64,000 nucleotides of DNA, taken from positions 248,001 to 312,000 of the forward strand of contig CAVZBW010000005.1 of NCBI GenBank assembly GCA_963773635.1, given 5' to 3'. Each line of letters starts with the position of its first letter. Position 1 is the stretch's first letter. The translations under genes were made by a program, and so were the position numbers. Below, piece after piece: positions 1 through 7,993 of this stretch. This DNA is from CAVZBW01 sp963773635. GTDB taxonomy: Bacteria; Actinomycetota; Acidimicrobiia; Acidimicrobiales; RAAP-2. The notes beneath the pieces are model-generated. The model was not told the origin of the DNA and did not search any database. It worked only from the letters and a program-made list of their open reading frames with translations.

Positions 1-265
1 GCTGGGCAAGACCCGGGCCCAGAGGGTCTACGTCTGCAACCTGCGACCCCAGATCCCCGAGACCGAGGGTTACGACGTCGCCGCCCACGTGGCCGCCCTC
101 CACGAGCACGGCGTGGAGGTGGATGTGGTCCTCTGCGACACCACCTGCGGGATGCCCCTCGGTCGCCTCGAGCTGCCGGTGGTCGATCGGCCGCTCTCCG
201 GTCCCAACGGCCTGGTGCACGATCCGGCAAGATTGGCGCACGCACTCTCGGATCTGCTGATGTAG
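1..265 (+). CDS. yvcK: YvcK/CofD-like family protein, C-terminal part
   Basis: This is the 3' end of a gene that begins before the window; the reading frame starts at base 2. The visible 87 residues contain VYVCNL, PETEGYDVAAHV and VDVVLCD, which match the C-terminus of the YvcK (gluconeogenesis factor, UDP-GlcNAc-binding) family. YvcK proteins influence carbon flux and cell-wall precursor supply in actinobacteria and firmicutes. The stop lies 21 bp before gap, so it is probably cotranscribed with the glycolytic genes. In most actinobacteria whiA sits between yvcK and gap; it is absent from that position here. Confidence 0.85.
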   Translation, partial: LGKTRAQRVYVCNLRPQIPETEGYDVAAHVAALHEHGVEVDVVLCDTTCGMPLGRLELPVVDRPLSGPNGLVHDPARLAHALSDLLM

Positions 266-286
266 GCGGCGACCAGCGGGAGGGAC

Positions 287-1306
287 ATGGTTCGAGTAGG
301 TATCAACGGCTTCGGGCGCATCGGGCGCAACTTCCTGCGGAGCGTCCTCGCCGGCGGGGCCGACGTCGAGGTGGTCGCCATCAACGACATCACCTCCGTC
401 GAGATCAACGCCCATCTCCTGCGGTTCGACTCGACCCACGGACGCCTCAGCGAGCCGGTCAGCGTCGACGGGGACCAGCTGATCGTGGGCTCCCGTCCGA
501 TCCGGGTCTTCGCCGAGCGGGAGCCGGCCAAGCTGCCCTGGGCCGAGCTCGGGGTGTCGGTGGTGATCGAGTCCACCGGTCGCTTCGCCACCCGGGAGGC
601 GGCGGCGAGCCACCTCGAGGGCGGCGCCTCGAGGGTCATCATCACGGCGCCGGCCAAGGGGGTGGACGGGACGTTCGTGGTGGGCGTCAACGACGACGAG
701 TTCGACCCTTCCCGCCACGTCGTGATCTCCAACGCCTCGTGCACGACCAATTGCTTCGTGCCCATGATCAAGGTGCTCGACGACGCCTTTGGGATCGTGT
801 CGGGCCTCATGACGACCGTCCACGCGTACACCAACGACCAGAACCTCCTCGATCTGGCCCACCGGGACCCGCGACGGGCTCGCGCCGCGGCCCAGAACAT
901 CATCCCGGCCTCCACGGGTGCCGCCCGGGCCACCGCCCTCGTGCTCACGTCCATGGAGGGAAGGCTCGACGGCACCGCGCTGCGGGTGCCGGTTCCGGAT
1001 GGATCCCTGACCGACGCGACGGTCGTGGTCAGGGGCTCGGCGAGCGTCGACGAGGTCAACGCGGCCTTCGCCAAGGCCGCCACCTGCGCCCCGCTCGACC
1101 GGGTGCTCGTCTACACCGAGGACCCTGTCGTGTCGTCGGACATCGTCGGCAGCCCCGCGTCGTGTACATTCGACGCCGGTTTGACCATGGTGCAGCCGAT
1201 CGACGAGGAGATGTCCCTGGTAAAGGTCCAGGGGTGGTACGACAACGAGTGGGGGTACTCGTGTCGGCTGGTCGATCTGGTCGGCGTCGTAGGGGGCGAA
1301 GCGTGA
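287..1306 (+). CDS. gap: Glyceraldehyde-3-phosphate dehydrogenase, type I
   Basis: Catalyses the NAD(P)-dependent oxidative phosphorylation of glyceraldehyde-3-phosphate in cytosolic glycolysis. The 339-aa product has the N-terminal Rossmann signature GINGFGRIGRNF, the active-site loop SCTTNC with catalytic Cys152, and the C-terminal WYDNEWGYSCR motif; length is normal for the family. The ATG is preceded by a GGGAGGGA Shine-Dalgarno sequence. It is followed 19 bp later by pgk and heads the gap-pgk-tpiA-secG run on the plus strand. Confidence 0.97.
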   Translation: MVRVGINGFGRIGRNFLRSVLAGGADVEVVAINDITSVEINAHLLRFDSTHGRLSEPVSVDGDQLIVGSRPIRVFAEREPAKLPWAELGVSVVIESTGRFATREAAASHLEGGASRVIITAPAKGVDGTFVVGVNDDEFDPSRHVVISNASCTTNCFVPMIKVLDDAFGIVSGLMTTVHAYTNDQNLLDLAHRDPRRARAAAQNIIPASTGAARATALVLTSMEGRLDGTALRVPVPDGSLTDATVVVRGSASVDEVNAAFAKAATCAPLDRVLVYTEDPVVSSDIVGSPASCTFDAGLTMVQPIDEEMSLVKVQGWYDNEWGYSCRLVDLVGVVGGEA

Positions 1307-1325
1307 TACAGGAGGACTCGAGGCG

Positions 1326-2561
1326 GTGAGCGAAGCCGCCCGACCGAGGCTCTTGGCAGGGGTACCCCTGCTGGAGGACCTTCCAGACCTGGAGGGCCTG
1401 CGAGCCTTGGTTCGGGCGGATTTCAATGTTCCGCTCGAGGACACGCCCGAGGGCCGGCACGTCGTCGACGACTTTCGCATTCGCACGGCGCTCCCGACGC
1501 TCGAGTGGCTCCGGCGGCGGGGCGCGCAGGTGGCCGTCTGCTCCCATCTCGGCCGGCCGGCAGGGTGTCCCGATCCCCGATGGTCGATGGCGCCCGTGCG
1601 GGAGGTACTGGCACGGCTCTGCCCGGACTCCTCCCTCCTGGAGAACCTGCGCTTCGACCCGGGGGAGAAGGCCAACGACCCGGACTTCGTCGAGCGCCTC
1701 GTCGACGGATACGACGTGTACGTCAACGAGGCTTTCGGTGTGAGCCATCGCAGCCATGCCTCGGTCGTGGGCCCCCCTCGGACCCTCCCGAGCGCGGCCG
1801 GCCTCCGCCTGGCCCGCGAGGTCGAGGTGGTCGGCGGGCTCCTGGTGACGCCCAAGCGACCCTTCGTGGCCATCGTGGGCGGTGCAAAGGTGGCCGACAA
1901 GCTCGGCGTGCTGTCCGTCCTGGCGCAGCGGGTCGACGTGCTGGCGGTGGGCGGCGCGATGGCCTTCACCTTCCTTGCTGCTCTGGGCCACAACGTCGGC
2001 GCATCGCTGGTCGACCCCGACCGGATCGAGGACTGTGCGGAGTTGCTGCAGCGCTGCGACAACCTCTTGCTCCCGATGGACATCGTGGCGCTCGAGCCGG
2101 GCGGCGAGTTGTGTGGATCGGGCGCGTATGGCGCCTCGCCTGGGGCGGGCGGCGCGAGCACCAACGTGCACGCCGGCGCCGCAAAGATCACCGGGGTCGA
2201 TCTCTCCGATGGGTGGAAGGGGGTCGACATCGGTCCCGACACCACCGCGGCGATCGCCGAGGTGGTGTCGAAAGCGGGGACGGTCCTGTGGAACGGCCCG
2301 CTCGGGGCCTTTGAGGACGACCGCTTTGCCCTCGGTACGCGTCGAGTGGCGGAGGCCCTGGCGACGAGCAGGGCCTTCACGGTCGTCGGTGGGGGCGACA
2401 GCGCCGCGGCGCTTGACCGCTTCTGCCTGGCAAAGAAGGTCGACTTCGTGTCCACCGGCGGCGGCGCATCCTTGGCCCTGCTGGAGCACGGCGACCTCCC
2501 GGGGCTGGAGGCGCTGCGAAAGGCGCCCAACGCCTCTTGCGGCCTCGCCACGGCCGGCTGA
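1326..2561 (+). CDS. pgk: Phosphoglycerate kinase
   Basis: Converts 1,3-bisphosphoglycerate and ADP to 3-phosphoglycerate and ATP. The 411-aa protein has the N-domain phosphoglycerate signature (VRADFNVPLED), the SHLGRP motif, LLENLRF, and the C-domain nucleotide-binding region ending in FVSTGGGASLALLEHG. The GTG start is chosen because the protein begins near the usual N-terminus. An AGGAGG-like site (acaggaggactc) lies about 10 bp upstream, at the end of gap. tpiA starts 7 bp after the stop. Confidence 0.97.
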   Translation: MSEAARPRLLAGVPLLEDLPDLEGLRALVRADFNVPLEDTPEGRHVVDDFRIRTALPTLEWLRRRGAQVAVCSHLGRPAGCPDPRWSMAPVREVLARLCPDSSLLENLRFDPGEKANDPDFVERLVDGYDVYVNEAFGVSHRSHASVVGPPRTLPSAAGLRLAREVEVVGGLLVTPKRPFVAIVGGAKVADKLGVLSVLAQRVDVLAVGGAMAFTFLAALGHNVGASLVDPDRIEDCAELLQRCDNLLLPMDIVALEPGGELCGSGAYGASPGAGGASTNVHAGAAKITGVDLSDGWKGVDIGPDTTAAIAEVVSKAGTVLWNGPLGAFEDDRFALGTRRVAEALATSRAFTVVGGGDSAAALDRFCLAKKVDFVSTGGGASLALLEHGDLPGLEALRKAPNASCGLATAG

Positions 2562-2567
2562 GCCGAG

Positions 2568-3407
2568 GTGTCCGAGGCGACCGCGGCCAGGCCGCGGCCC
2601 GGTGCGCTGCGGCGGCCGCTCGTGAGCGGCAACTGGAAGATGCACCATGACCACATCGCGGCACTTCATGTAGTGCGTGACCTGGGATTTCGCATGGAAG
2701 GCCTGGGGTCCGACGTCGAGGTGTCGATCCACCCCCCCTTTACCGACCTGCGCACCACGCAGAGCGTCGTGGAGGACCGGGGACTGCCGCTGGCGTTGGG
2801 TGCGCAGCACTGCTCCGAGCACGACCAGGGCGCGTTTACCGGCGAGGTGGCCCCGCCGATGCTCGCCCGCCTCGGCGTCCACTACGTGATCGTCGGCCAT
2901 TCGGAGCGGCGCCAGCTGTTCGGCATGTCCGATGACTCGGTGGCGGCCACGCTCAAGGCCGTCTTGCGCAACTCGATGGTCCCCATCTTGTGCGTGGGCG
3001 AGACCGAGGACGAGCGGGACGCCGGTGAGGCCCACCAGGTGCTCGACCGGCAGCTCGGGGCGGCGCTCCGCGGCGTCAAGCCGGCGGCCGTCTCCACCCT
3101 CGTGATCGCGTACGAGCCGATCTGGGCCATCGGCACGGGCCGGGCGGCGACGCCCGAGGACGCCGCAGAGGCCTGCCGGCACATCCGCGATCGCGTGACC
3201 TCCTTGTCGGGGTCGGAGGCGGGGGAGAACGTCCGTATCCAGTACGGGGGCTCGGTGAACGCGGAAAACGCCGCCTCCCTGGCGGGCCTCGAGGGAGTGG
3301 ACGGACTCCTGGTCGGGGGGGCCAGCCTCGAGGGGGAGAGCTTCGCCGCCATCATTCGGTCGGTGGCTGCCTGCTACCGTTCACCTGGTGTCGACCGGAG
3401 CAAGTGA
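2568..3407 (+). CDS. tpiA: Triosephosphate isomerase
   Basis: Interconverts dihydroxyacetone phosphate and glyceraldehyde-3-phosphate as a soluble TIM-barrel dimer. The sequence shows the substrate lysine in SGNWKMH, the electrophilic histidine in IVGHSERR, the catalytic glutamate in YEPIWAIGTG and the phosphate-binding YGGSVN and LVGGASL loops. At 279 aa it is slightly longer than the ~250-aa norm because of an N-terminal extension and a short C-terminal tail. The GTG start lies 7 bp after pgk, consistent with translation coupling. Confidence 0.96.
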   Translation: MSEATAARPRPGALRRPLVSGNWKMHHDHIAALHVVRDLGFRMEGLGSDVEVSIHPPFTDLRTTQSVVEDRGLPLALGAQHCSEHDQGAFTGEVAPPMLARLGVHYVIVGHSERRQLFGMSDDSVAATLKAVLRNSMVPILCVGETEDERDAGEAHQVLDRQLGAALRGVKPAAVSTLVIAYEPIWAIGTGRAATPEDAAEACRHIRDRVTSLSGSEAGENVRIQYGGSVNAENAASLAGLEGVDGLLVGGASLEGESFAAIIRSVAACYRSPGVDRSK

Positions 3408-3470
3408 GGACGTGGACCGCCAGCCAGAGGTGAGCCGGGTGGAGCCGGGTTCCGCCGAGGAGCGAGGACC

Positions 3471-3701
3471 GTGCTGACCGCTTTCTATGTCGCGATCGAG
3501 GTCGTCTCTGCACTCGGCCTGATCTTCCTGATCCTCATGCACAGCGGCAAGGGTGGTGGGCTGTCCGACATGTTCGGCGGCAGCGTGGGCGCAGCCGCCT
3601 CGGGTTCGACCGTGGTCGAGCGCAACCTGGATCGGATCACCATCATGGTGGCGCTCGTGTTCGCGTTTACCACCGTGACCCTGGACCTCCGACTGCAGTG
3701 A
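3471..3701 (+). CDS. secG: Preprotein translocase subunit SecG
   Basis: Small accessory subunit of the SecYEG channel in the cytoplasmic membrane. The 76-aa product has two hydrophobic segments, roughly residues 3-24 and 53-72, separated by the conserved glycine/serine-rich loop (HSGKGGGLSDMFGG) typical of SecG. The GTG start follows a GAGGACC site. Position after tpiA is the standard actinobacterial arrangement. Its stop overlaps the GTG start of the next gene by 4 bp. Confidence 0.93.
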   Translation: MLTAFYVAIEVVSALGLIFLILMHSGKGGGLSDMFGGSVGAAASGSTVVERNLDRITIMVALVFAFTTVTLDLRLQ

Positions 3702-5480
3702 ACAAGAGGGGGCCAACTGCCAGCCCCCGTCGCCATTCATCGTGGCAGGGTCGGCCCGTCCTCGTCGCCCTTGCCGTCTGTGCGGTCCTCATGGCGGCAT
3801 GCTCCTCGACCGGCCCCGCCCATGACTCCACCACGACCTCTTCGGGCGATGCCACGGTCAAGCAGGGGGGGACCGTCACCGTGGGTATCGACCAGACCCC
3901 GACGGGCTGCAACCCCAACGCCCCTCAGGGCGACACGTGGGCCAACCAGCTGGTGCTTGCCCCCGTGCTGCCGAGTGCCTTCGTGGTGCAACCCAACGGG
4001 CAGCCCACCGTCGACCAGGCCGTGGTGGAGCAGGCGGAGCTGGTCGACACCTCGCCGGAGACCATCCAGTACACCCTCAATCCGAAGGCCGTCTGGTCGG
4101 ACGGGACGCCGATCACGGCTGCGGACTTCATCTATGCCTGGCAGCAGCAGCGCGGCGTGCCCACGGCCATCGCCGGCACGACCCCACCGGCGACCGACGC
4201 CGCCAGCACCCTCGGCTACCGGGACATCGAATCGGTCAAGGGAAGCAACGACCAGCGAACGGTGACGGTCGTCTTCAAGACGCCCTATTCCGGCTGGCAG
4301 GGCCTGTTCCACGACATGCTCCCGGCGCACGTGCTGAGCGAGGTGGGTTGGAACCCGTCATGTTCGACGGTGGACCCCGCCGTGGATCTCTCCGCAGGCC
4401 CCTACGAGATCGGCTCCGTTCAGGCTGGCGAGGTCGTGCTGGTGCGGAACCCCAAGTGGTGGGAGACGCCGGGGTATCTCGACCAGATCGTCGTGCGCAC
4501 GGCATCGGACCCCTCGCAGCTCGCCCGCTGGTTGGCCAACGGCCAGGCCCAGGTGGTCGAGCCGACTTCGTTTCCCCAGTCGTTCCTCGTGTCCGTCGGA
4601 GCCCTCGGACCGGTGAAGAGCCAGCTGGAGTTCGGCACCACGCTGCTGGATCTCCAGTTCGCGACCGAGTCCCCGCTGCTGTCGGATCCCAGGGTCCGCC
4701 AGGCGCTCGCCTACGCCCTCGATCGAACGCGCTTGGTCGATGCGACGGTCGGCTGGGCCGACAGCACGACCGTGCCGGCCGTGACCCACTTCTACACCCA
4801 AGGCGAGTCCGGCTACCCGGACCTGCCGTCGGGCACGACCGAGCCTTTCCCGGTCAAGGCCGATCGGCAGCAGACCGTCAAGCTGCTGCACGCAGCCGGT
4901 TGGAACCGGGGGACGCTCGGCGTCTGGAGCAACGCGGACGGCGAGAACCTCTCGCTCCGCATGGCGGTCGACGACAGCGATCTTTGGGCACGAGAAAACA
5001 GCCGCGCTCATCGCCAAGCAACTGCAATCCGTGGGGGTCCCCGTCACGATCGTCGGGACTCCTTCGGCCGAGGATGCCGGGCTGAGCTTGGCGCAGGGCG
5101 GCGCCGATCTCGCACTGCTGCCGCTCCAGACGACGGCCTATCCCACGACGGCCGTCGCATGGAACACACTGTCCCTCGGTACGCCGGGCGACAACGGGTC
5201 CGAGGATTGGAGCATGCTCGACAACTCGCACGTCACCAACGGACTCCTGCAGGCGTCACAGCAACTCAATCCCAACAGCGCGCAGCCCCTCTACCAGCAG
5301 GCCGACCAGACCCTGTGGACCACGATGTCGAACCTGCCGCTGTTCACCGAGCCGACCGCCCTGGCCTGGTCGTCGAAGATGAGCGGCGTGGGGCCCAATC
5401 CCTACGACGCCGGCCTGTTGTCCTACGCCCAGAGCTGGGCTTACCTGGCCAAGCCCTCCGCCGCCACGGGCTCCGGGTAG
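3698..5480 (+). pseudogene. ABC transporter peptide-binding lipoprotein (SBP family 5), frameshifted
   Basis: A DppA/OppA-type substrate-binding protein. The N-terminus has a basic segment, a hydrophobic core and the lipobox LMAAC (Cys35), so the mature protein would be lipid-anchored outside the membrane. The first frame is collinear with the family up to about base 4985 (ending LRMAVDDSD). The remainder, from FGHEKTAALIAKQL onward, is in the +1 frame and continues to the stop at 5480. Total length is 1783 bp, one more than a multiple of three; repaired it would be about 594 aa. The zero frame instead runs on to 5533 with low-complexity sequence. The GTG start overlaps the secG stop. No permease or ATPase gene lies nearby. 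Confidence 0.8.
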
Positions 5481-5572
5481 GCCCGACGGGCCGGCAACGG
5501 TCGTTGCGAGAGGCGATCCGAGGCAGCGACTAACATCGCTGCGGCCGGGGTTGCGCCCGGTGGGAGCACTTC

Positions 5573-5659
5573 GTCGGAGTGGCGGAATAGGCAGACGCGC
5601 CAGCTTGAGGGGCTGGTGCCCGCAAGGGCGTGGGGGTTCAAGTCCCCCCTCCGACACCA
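5573..5659 (+). tRNA. tRNA-Leu(GAG)
   Basis: An 87-nt class II tRNA with a long variable arm. The acceptor stem GTCGGAG pairs with CTCCGAC. The anticodon arm is CCAGC-TTGAGGG-GCTGG with anticodon GAG. The variable arm is TGCCCGCAAGGGCG and the T arm GGGGG-TTCAAGT-CCCCC. CCA is encoded at 5657-5659. The 3' end is the attachment site of the adjoining island. Confidence 0.95.
5639..5658 (+). repeat. attL: 3' end of tRNA-Leu
   Basis: The 20-base sequence caagtcccccctccgacacc, covering the T-loop to acceptor end of the tRNA, recurs exactly and in the same orientation at 17775-17794. Weaker similarity continues beyond it (cag.tcagagc, then ggctcggcc). Duplication of a tRNA 3' end is the hallmark of tyrosine-recombinase integration. 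Confidence 0.82.
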
Positions 5660-5666
5660 CAGTTCA

Positions 5667-5685
5667 GAGCCGCTCTTTGCGGCTC
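5667..5685 (+). terminator. Hairpin terminator of tRNA-Leu
   Basis: GAGCCGC-TCTTT-GCGGCTC forms a perfect 7-bp stem with a 5-base loop, 8 bp after the encoded CCA. There is no long T tract, as is common in high-GC actinobacteria. Confidence 0.6.
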
Positions 5686-5733
5686 GGCCCCTCCGCCGAG
5701 AAGGCTTCGATGGGCTCGGTATCAACAGATGGC

Positions 5734-5859
5734 TCAGGTGGTCGCGTCGTCCAGCGGGCGGCCCGCCGTGGCAGAGGCTTCGTCATCGTTCGGGAGGACG
5801 TGACCGTAAGCCTCGAGGGTGATCCTGATGTTGGCGTGGCCGAGACGCTCCGAGACGCT
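5734..5859 (-). pseudogene. Tyrosine recombinase (integrase) C-terminal remnant
   Basis: Translated on the minus strand this stretch reads SVSERLGHANIRITLEAYGH followed by VLPNDDEASA and a stop. That is the end of the catalytic domain of phage-type tyrosine recombinases, with the LGH box histidine and the nucleophilic tyrosine of EAYGH. A stop codon lies immediately upstream in frame (5860-5862) and no start is available, so only about 41 codons survive. It is too short to appear as an ordinary ORF. Its position next to attL explains the neighbouring direct repeat. Confidence 0.8.
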
Positions 5860-5971
5860 TCAGGAGGAGGACAGGTCCCTACTCAGCCCCAGCGATTGGA
5901 AATTCGGATAGTACGCGTCGGTGCTGCGCGGGATAGCAACTGAGGCGATCCAGAACGCCGGGTCCTGCCTG

Positions 5972-6211
5972 CTACCTCACGTCTACGAGGTCCGCGGCAG
6001 GCGGTCTCGCGATGAGATACGCGATCACGCCGATGATGGGAACAAAGACGACGAAGACGAACCACAGCGCCTTCGCGAGACCGCCATGGTCCCGGCGCCG
6101 GAAGTTGTCGATAAACACCCAGATGACAATGAATATCCACAACACCAGTCCAGCGAAGACCAGCATGCTCCAAATAACGTTTAGCAATGGGTAGCTGTTT
6201 GCAAGCAACAC
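5972..6211 (-). CDS. Small membrane protein with PLDc_N-type domain
   Basis: A 79-aa protein with two hydrophobic segments, about residues 11-33 and 47-69. They are separated by a charged stretch (FIDNFRRRDHGGLAKA), the pattern of the PLDc_N domain found alone in many actinobacterial small membrane proteins and at the N-terminus of cardiolipin synthases. A catalytic phospholipase domain is absent, so no enzyme activity is implied. The first gene inside the island after the integrase remnant. Base composition just upstream (6212-6340) is noticeably AT-richer than the surroundings, suggesting a promoter region. Confidence 0.75.
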   Translation of the reverse strand: MLLANSYPLLNVIWSMLVFAGLVLWIFIVIWVFIDNFRRRDHGGLAKALWFVFVVFVPIIGVIAYLIARPPAADLVDVR

Positions 6212-6428
6212 GTTCCCCCCCTTTGGGTCAAGTTCTCAAATTGTTCCTGTATATTCGTCCTGCCATAGACTGTTCGACTGACGGTTCACTTAACAGGGCT
6301 AGAAGGTTTTACACCCCTCATTCTTAGTATTCGCCGGCAGCTAGGTGATTCCAAGCCTGCCTGGCTCGATGCCGGCCGTTACTCTCGCCACGAGCTTCAG
6401 GCTCCTCATCTTTTCCCGCAGTTGGGGA

Positions 6429-7835
6429 CTAGATCCCGAGCGTTGCTTGAACCGAGCCTTTGGCGATGGCGTCAACCAGGGATTGATGGTCAAGGGCATT
6501 CTGGTCCGCGTAACCGACGGCAAATTCGACGATCGCCCGGTCGAAAGCGTCGCCAGACCCTAGGTACGAAGCGATGGCTACCCGGTCACCCGATCGGGCG
6601 TGAGCCCGAGCCAACGTCCAGCCGCACATTTTGGCGTAGACGAGAAGGGTCTCTGCAGGCATATTGTCGACGTCAGCCGACACCTTCCAATCCCACAACT
6701 GGCGGAAGTAGTAGTCGTGAGAGTTGCCATCCATGCCGACTTCGACCCGATGCCACCCGAGGAAGATATCGCTCGCTGCTTGCATGAAGCGTTGACCTTC
6801 CACGACTCGCTGGCCATGGTTGCTGAACGCGCTCTCGCTGCAGAAGCGCTCTAGGACGGAGGCTTCGGCCTCCTTCATTTGGAGGATGAGCGTGTCATCG
6901 GCGTCGTTCCCCTTGAAGAGAGCGACCCAGGCCCGTGTGCCGACGCTCCCGACTCCGACGACCTTCCGGGCCACGTCCACGAGCTCGTAGGATTCGAGCA
7001 GATGACGGCGGTCCCTGATCAGGGATCGTCGGTACGAGCGAAGGCCTTTCTGGATCATGGCTTTGATCTGCCCGGCGTCCGCTTCGCCGACGAGTTCGCT
7101 CGCCGGAACCAGCAAGGGGGGATCGCTCTGGAAGCGGAGTTCGCCGTCGACTACCTCGGTGAGCTTCTCCCGAGCCTTGAGCTGATCCTTCGATTCTGCC
7201 TTCGCGGCGGTCTTCTGAAATCTCGCCAGCATGCTGCCACTGACTTCTGAGCCCCACCTTTGGGCGACGCCGGACATATCCAGGTGCGAGTACCACACCT
7301 CCAGGTTGGACATGTTGGCGAACTCATGCATGGCTTCGCGATAGGAACGCATCGAACTCGTGACCAGTTTTCGACCGGTCTTGGCCGGGAAGCTGCGCCC
7401 GCGAGCGGCGATTTCCAAGCTGGCACCCAAGCGCTTGAGGTCCCATTCGAAAGGTCCCGGCGACGTCTCGTCGAAGTCGTTGACGTCGAAGAGCAGGTCC
7501 CGTTCGGGTGAAGCAAAGCCCCCGAAGTTGGACAAGTGAGCGTCCCCGCACAATTGGACGTCGAGGCTCGTGCGTGGCCCCGTGGAGAGGTCCGCGGCCA
7601 TTGGTAGCGCGGCGCCCCGGTAGTAGGCAAAAGGTGACGCGGCCATCCGCCCGTATCGGATCGGCACGAGTTCTGGCACGCGAGTCAGGGCTTGTTCAGC
7701 CAAGAGATCGAGCGGCTCGAACTTTCGCTGGTCGGCCGGCCATTCAGCATGACGTTCCCGAGGTAACTCCCGCCGGGCAGCCTTACCCCTTGCGACACGC
7801 TCCTCATGGGTCGGGTGCTCAGCAGATGTGGTCAC
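6429..7835 (-). CDS. DUF2252 family protein (island copy)
   Basis: A 468-aa soluble protein of the DUF2252 family, whose fold resembles protein/aminoglycoside kinases but whose substrate is not established. Characteristic motifs are PIRYGRM, FYRG-like YYRGAA, CGDAHLSNFGGFASPER (about residue 95) and FDVNDFDET. A paralogue lies at 43605-45041 with the same CGDAHLSNFGGFASPER block, so the chromosome carries two copies, one of them on the island. The ATG at 7835 is kept because it gives the family N-terminus (EERVARGKAARRELPRE). Confidence 0.9.
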   Translation of the reverse strand: MTTSAEHPTHEERVARGKAARRELPRERHAEWPADQRKFEPLDLLAEQALTRVPELVPIRYGRMAASPFAYYRGAALPMAADLSTGPRTSLDVQLCGDAHLSNFGGFASPERDLLFDVNDFDETSPGPFEWDLKRLGASLEIAARGRSFPAKTGRKLVTSSMRSYREAMHEFANMSNLEVWYSHLDMSGVAQRWGSEVSGSMLARFQKTAAKAESKDQLKAREKLTEVVDGELRFQSDPPLLVPASELVGEADAGQIKAMIQKGLRSYRRSLIRDRRHLLESYELVDVARKVVGVGSVGTRAWVALFKGNDADDTLILQMKEAEASVLERFCSESAFSNHGQRVVEGQRFMQAASDIFLGWHRVEVGMDGNSHDYYFRQLWDWKVSADVDNMPAETLLVYAKMCGWTLARAHARSGDRVAIASYLGSGDAFDRAIVEFAVGYADQNALDHQSLVDAIAKGSVQATLGI

Positions 7836-7993
7836 TTCATACCTCTTTCAATGGCTAGCGAGACGGCGCATAGAGGGTCTACTCAGTGCTGGTCCCGGTT
7901 TTCGGGTTACCCGAGGGACCAATCGGCCGGGTAAGCCGACAACCCTTGGTAACGACGACAGGCGCATCGCGCGCCGGACCAACACCTCGCACC

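Noticed and set aside
1056..3182. 708-aa open frame on the minus strand opposite pgk and tpiA
   Set aside because: It lies entirely antisense to conserved glycolytic genes and its translation has no family motif; long antisense frames are usual in high-GC DNA.
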